Of a stretch of DNA of 64,000 bases, positions 63,312 to 64,000 are shown piece after piece. The position numbers were made by a program, and so were the translations under genes. The notes under the pieces were generated by a model that was not told the DNA's origin, did no database searches, and worked only from the letters and a program-made list of their open reading frames with translations. The DNA is from DASVCS01 sp036381495 (GTDB lineage: Bacteria > Gemmatimonadota > Gemmatimonadetes > Longimicrobiales > RSA9), in the NCBI GenBank assembly GCA_036381495.1, contig DASVCS010000081.1, forward strand, positions 30,320 through 94,319, written 5' to 3'. Positions within the stretch are counted from its first letter, which is position 1. The number at the start of each line of letters is the position of its first letter.

Positions 63312-63752
63312 ATGGAAACCTGGCGAGAGAACTTGCTGGAGGACGATGATGCGATCCGCGCGCTGGTGGCGGAGACCCGGCGGATCGCGGTGCTCGGGAT
63401 CAAGCCGGAGACACGGGAGCACAAGCCGGCGTTCTACGTGCCGGCGTACCTCCAGCGAGCGGGCTTCGAAGTGATTCCCGTCCCGGTGTACTACCCGGAG
63501 GTCACCGAGATCCTGGGCCGTCCGGTCTACCGGACGCTGGCCGCGATCCCCGGACCGGTCGACCTGGTGGATGTATTCCGCAAGCCGGGCGACATCCCGC
63601 CGCACGTGCCGGACATGATCGAGAAGCGGCCGCGCGCGGTGTGGTTCCAGCTCGGGATCCGCAACGACGCGGCGGCCGAAGCCCTGGCGCGCGCAGGGAT
63701 CCTCGTGGTCCAGGACCGGTGCCTCATGGTCGAACACAGGAGGATGGGGTGA
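63312..63752 (+). CDS. CoA-binding domain protein (YccU-like)
   Basis: 146 residues from the ATG at 63312 behind GGGAGCGAAAG; the longer open frame upstream runs across the SRP RNA and is rejected. A single Rossmann-type CoA-binding domain: TRRIAVLGIKPETREHKPAFYVPAYLQRAGFEVIPVPVYYPEVTEILGRPVYRTLAAIPGPVDLVDVFRKPGDIPPH. It ends VWFQLGIRNDAAAEALARAGILVVQDRCLMVEHRRMG. The family binds CoA and has no established reaction. Its stop overlaps the next start (GTGA). Confidence 0.88.
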   Translation: METWRENLLEDDDAIRALVAETRRIAVLGIKPETREHKPAFYVPAYLQRAGFEVIPVPVYYPEVTEILGRPVYRTLAAIPGPVDLVDVFRKPGDIPPHVPDMIEKRPRAVWFQLGIRNDAAAEALARAGILVVQDRCLMVEHRRMG

Positions 63753-63961
63753 GTGGTCTCGACTTCAAGCGTGCGACGGACCTGTTCATGGGCGCCGAGC
63801 AGGAGCTCGCATTGGCGCTGAACGTCTCCGTCGAAGAGGTCGCGCGTTACCGCGACCGTCCCGATCGAGCGCCGCGCGAGCTGCTCGCCCGGCTGGGGCA
63901 CGTGCTCATCGAACGGGGGCGTGGGATGGTGCGGGTGGGGGAGATGTTGGTGGAGGGCTAG
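63749..63961 (+). CDS. Small protein coupled to CoA-binding gene, HTH-like
   Basis: 70 residues from a GTG that overlaps the previous stop by 4 nt. The middle (EQELALALNVSVEEVARYRDRPDRAPRELLARLGHVLIERG) has the spacing of a helix-turn-helix with a following helix, similar in outline to XRE-type or RsmG-like small regulators. No family is recognised. The stop TAG lies inside the first unit of a GGGCT-rich tandem repeat, so the last codons may have been shaped by it. Confidence 0.6.
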   Translation: MSGLDFKRATDLFMGAEQELALALNVSVEEVARYRDRPDRAPRELLARLGHVLIERGRGMVRVGEMLVEG

Positions 63962-63989
63962 GGCTAGGGCTAGGGCTGGGGCTGGGGCT
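63954..63989 (+). repeat. Tandem hexanucleotide repeat (R)GGGCT at window end
   Basis: Six head-to-tail hexamers: four AGGGCT then two GGGGCT, beginning two codons before the stop of the preceding gene and running to the window edge region. Further G/T-rich sequence follows (TGTGGGGTGG). The array may continue past base 64000. Confidence 0.8.
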
Positions 63990-64000
63990 GTGTGGGGTGG

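Overview
This window is GC-rich, densely coded bacterial chromosome with no phage, plasmid or CRISPR signature. Its best fit is a Gemmatimonadota-like or related FCB-group bacterium. The inference rests on an alternative GlmU-type sugar-nucleotide enzyme, a bacillithiol deacetylase (BshB1), an MglA/roadblock GTPase pair, a short EF-Ts, a GatCAB amidotransferase, and vegetative promoters of the TTGACA-N17-TAnnnT type. It is an inference from gene content, not a phylogenetic placement. Almost all neighbouring genes overlap by 1-11 nt (ATGA, GTGA, TGATG), so long translationally coupled operons are the rule.

Layout. 0.1-1.7 kb: a YtxH-like protein and a zinc-dependent phospholipase C-like protein (+), converging on a small zinc-ribbon membrane protein (-). 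1.8-10.9 kb (-): lipoprotein, serS, sensor kinase, pcrA, gatC, gatA, gatB, led by a strong promoter at 10929-10957. 11.1-15.5 kb (+): response regulator, mannose-1-phosphate guanylyltransferase, alternative GlmU, patatin-like esterase, WalJ-type metallohydrolase, from a back-to-back promoter at 11000-11028. 15.6-26 kb (-): one housekeeping block in transcription order lepB, primary-type sigma factor, rplM-rpsI, rpsB-tsf-pyrH-frr, uppS-cdsA-dxr-rseP. It has a clear promoter before rplM and a terminator-like hairpin between rpsB and tsf.

26-36 kb (-): comM; an exported phosphatase-superfamily lipoprotein; a sulfur-transfer operon (larE, a 90-residue protein resembling the LarE C-terminal domain, cysteine desulfurase, thpR, membrane protein); a sigma-54 response regulator; and an aldehyde dehydrogenase. 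36-40 kb (+): a divergent FtsH and a DegP-type protease. 40-43.5 kb (-): a 1261-residue NtrY-like sensor kinase, a plausible partner of the sigma-54 regulator. 43.6-52 kb (+): creatininase-family protein, exported protein, then tolC-macA-macB ATPase-two FtsX permeases-bshB1. 52-52.6 kb is the longest gene-free stretch; it holds an 11-bp inverted repeat, a duplicated 15-mer and a locally AT-richer patch. 52.6-54.9 kb (+): iscS-mnmA for tRNA thiolation. 54.9-63 kb (-): dnaJ/grpE, lipase, cinA C-domain, pgsA, mglA-mglB, membrane protein, recR, ybaB, dnaX. An SRP RNA gene (ffs, minus strand, 63149-63248) with its own promoter lies upstream of dnaX. The window ends with a CoA-binding protein, a coupled 70-residue protein and a GGGCT-type tandem repeat cut by the window edge.

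The most interesting items are the LarE/LarE-C-domain/cysteine desulfurase operon, the unannotated SRP RNA, an 83-nt dispersed intergenic repeat (two copies, 83% identical), the rpsB-tsf hairpin, the exporter operon with one ATPase and two permeases, and the structured 52-kb spacer.
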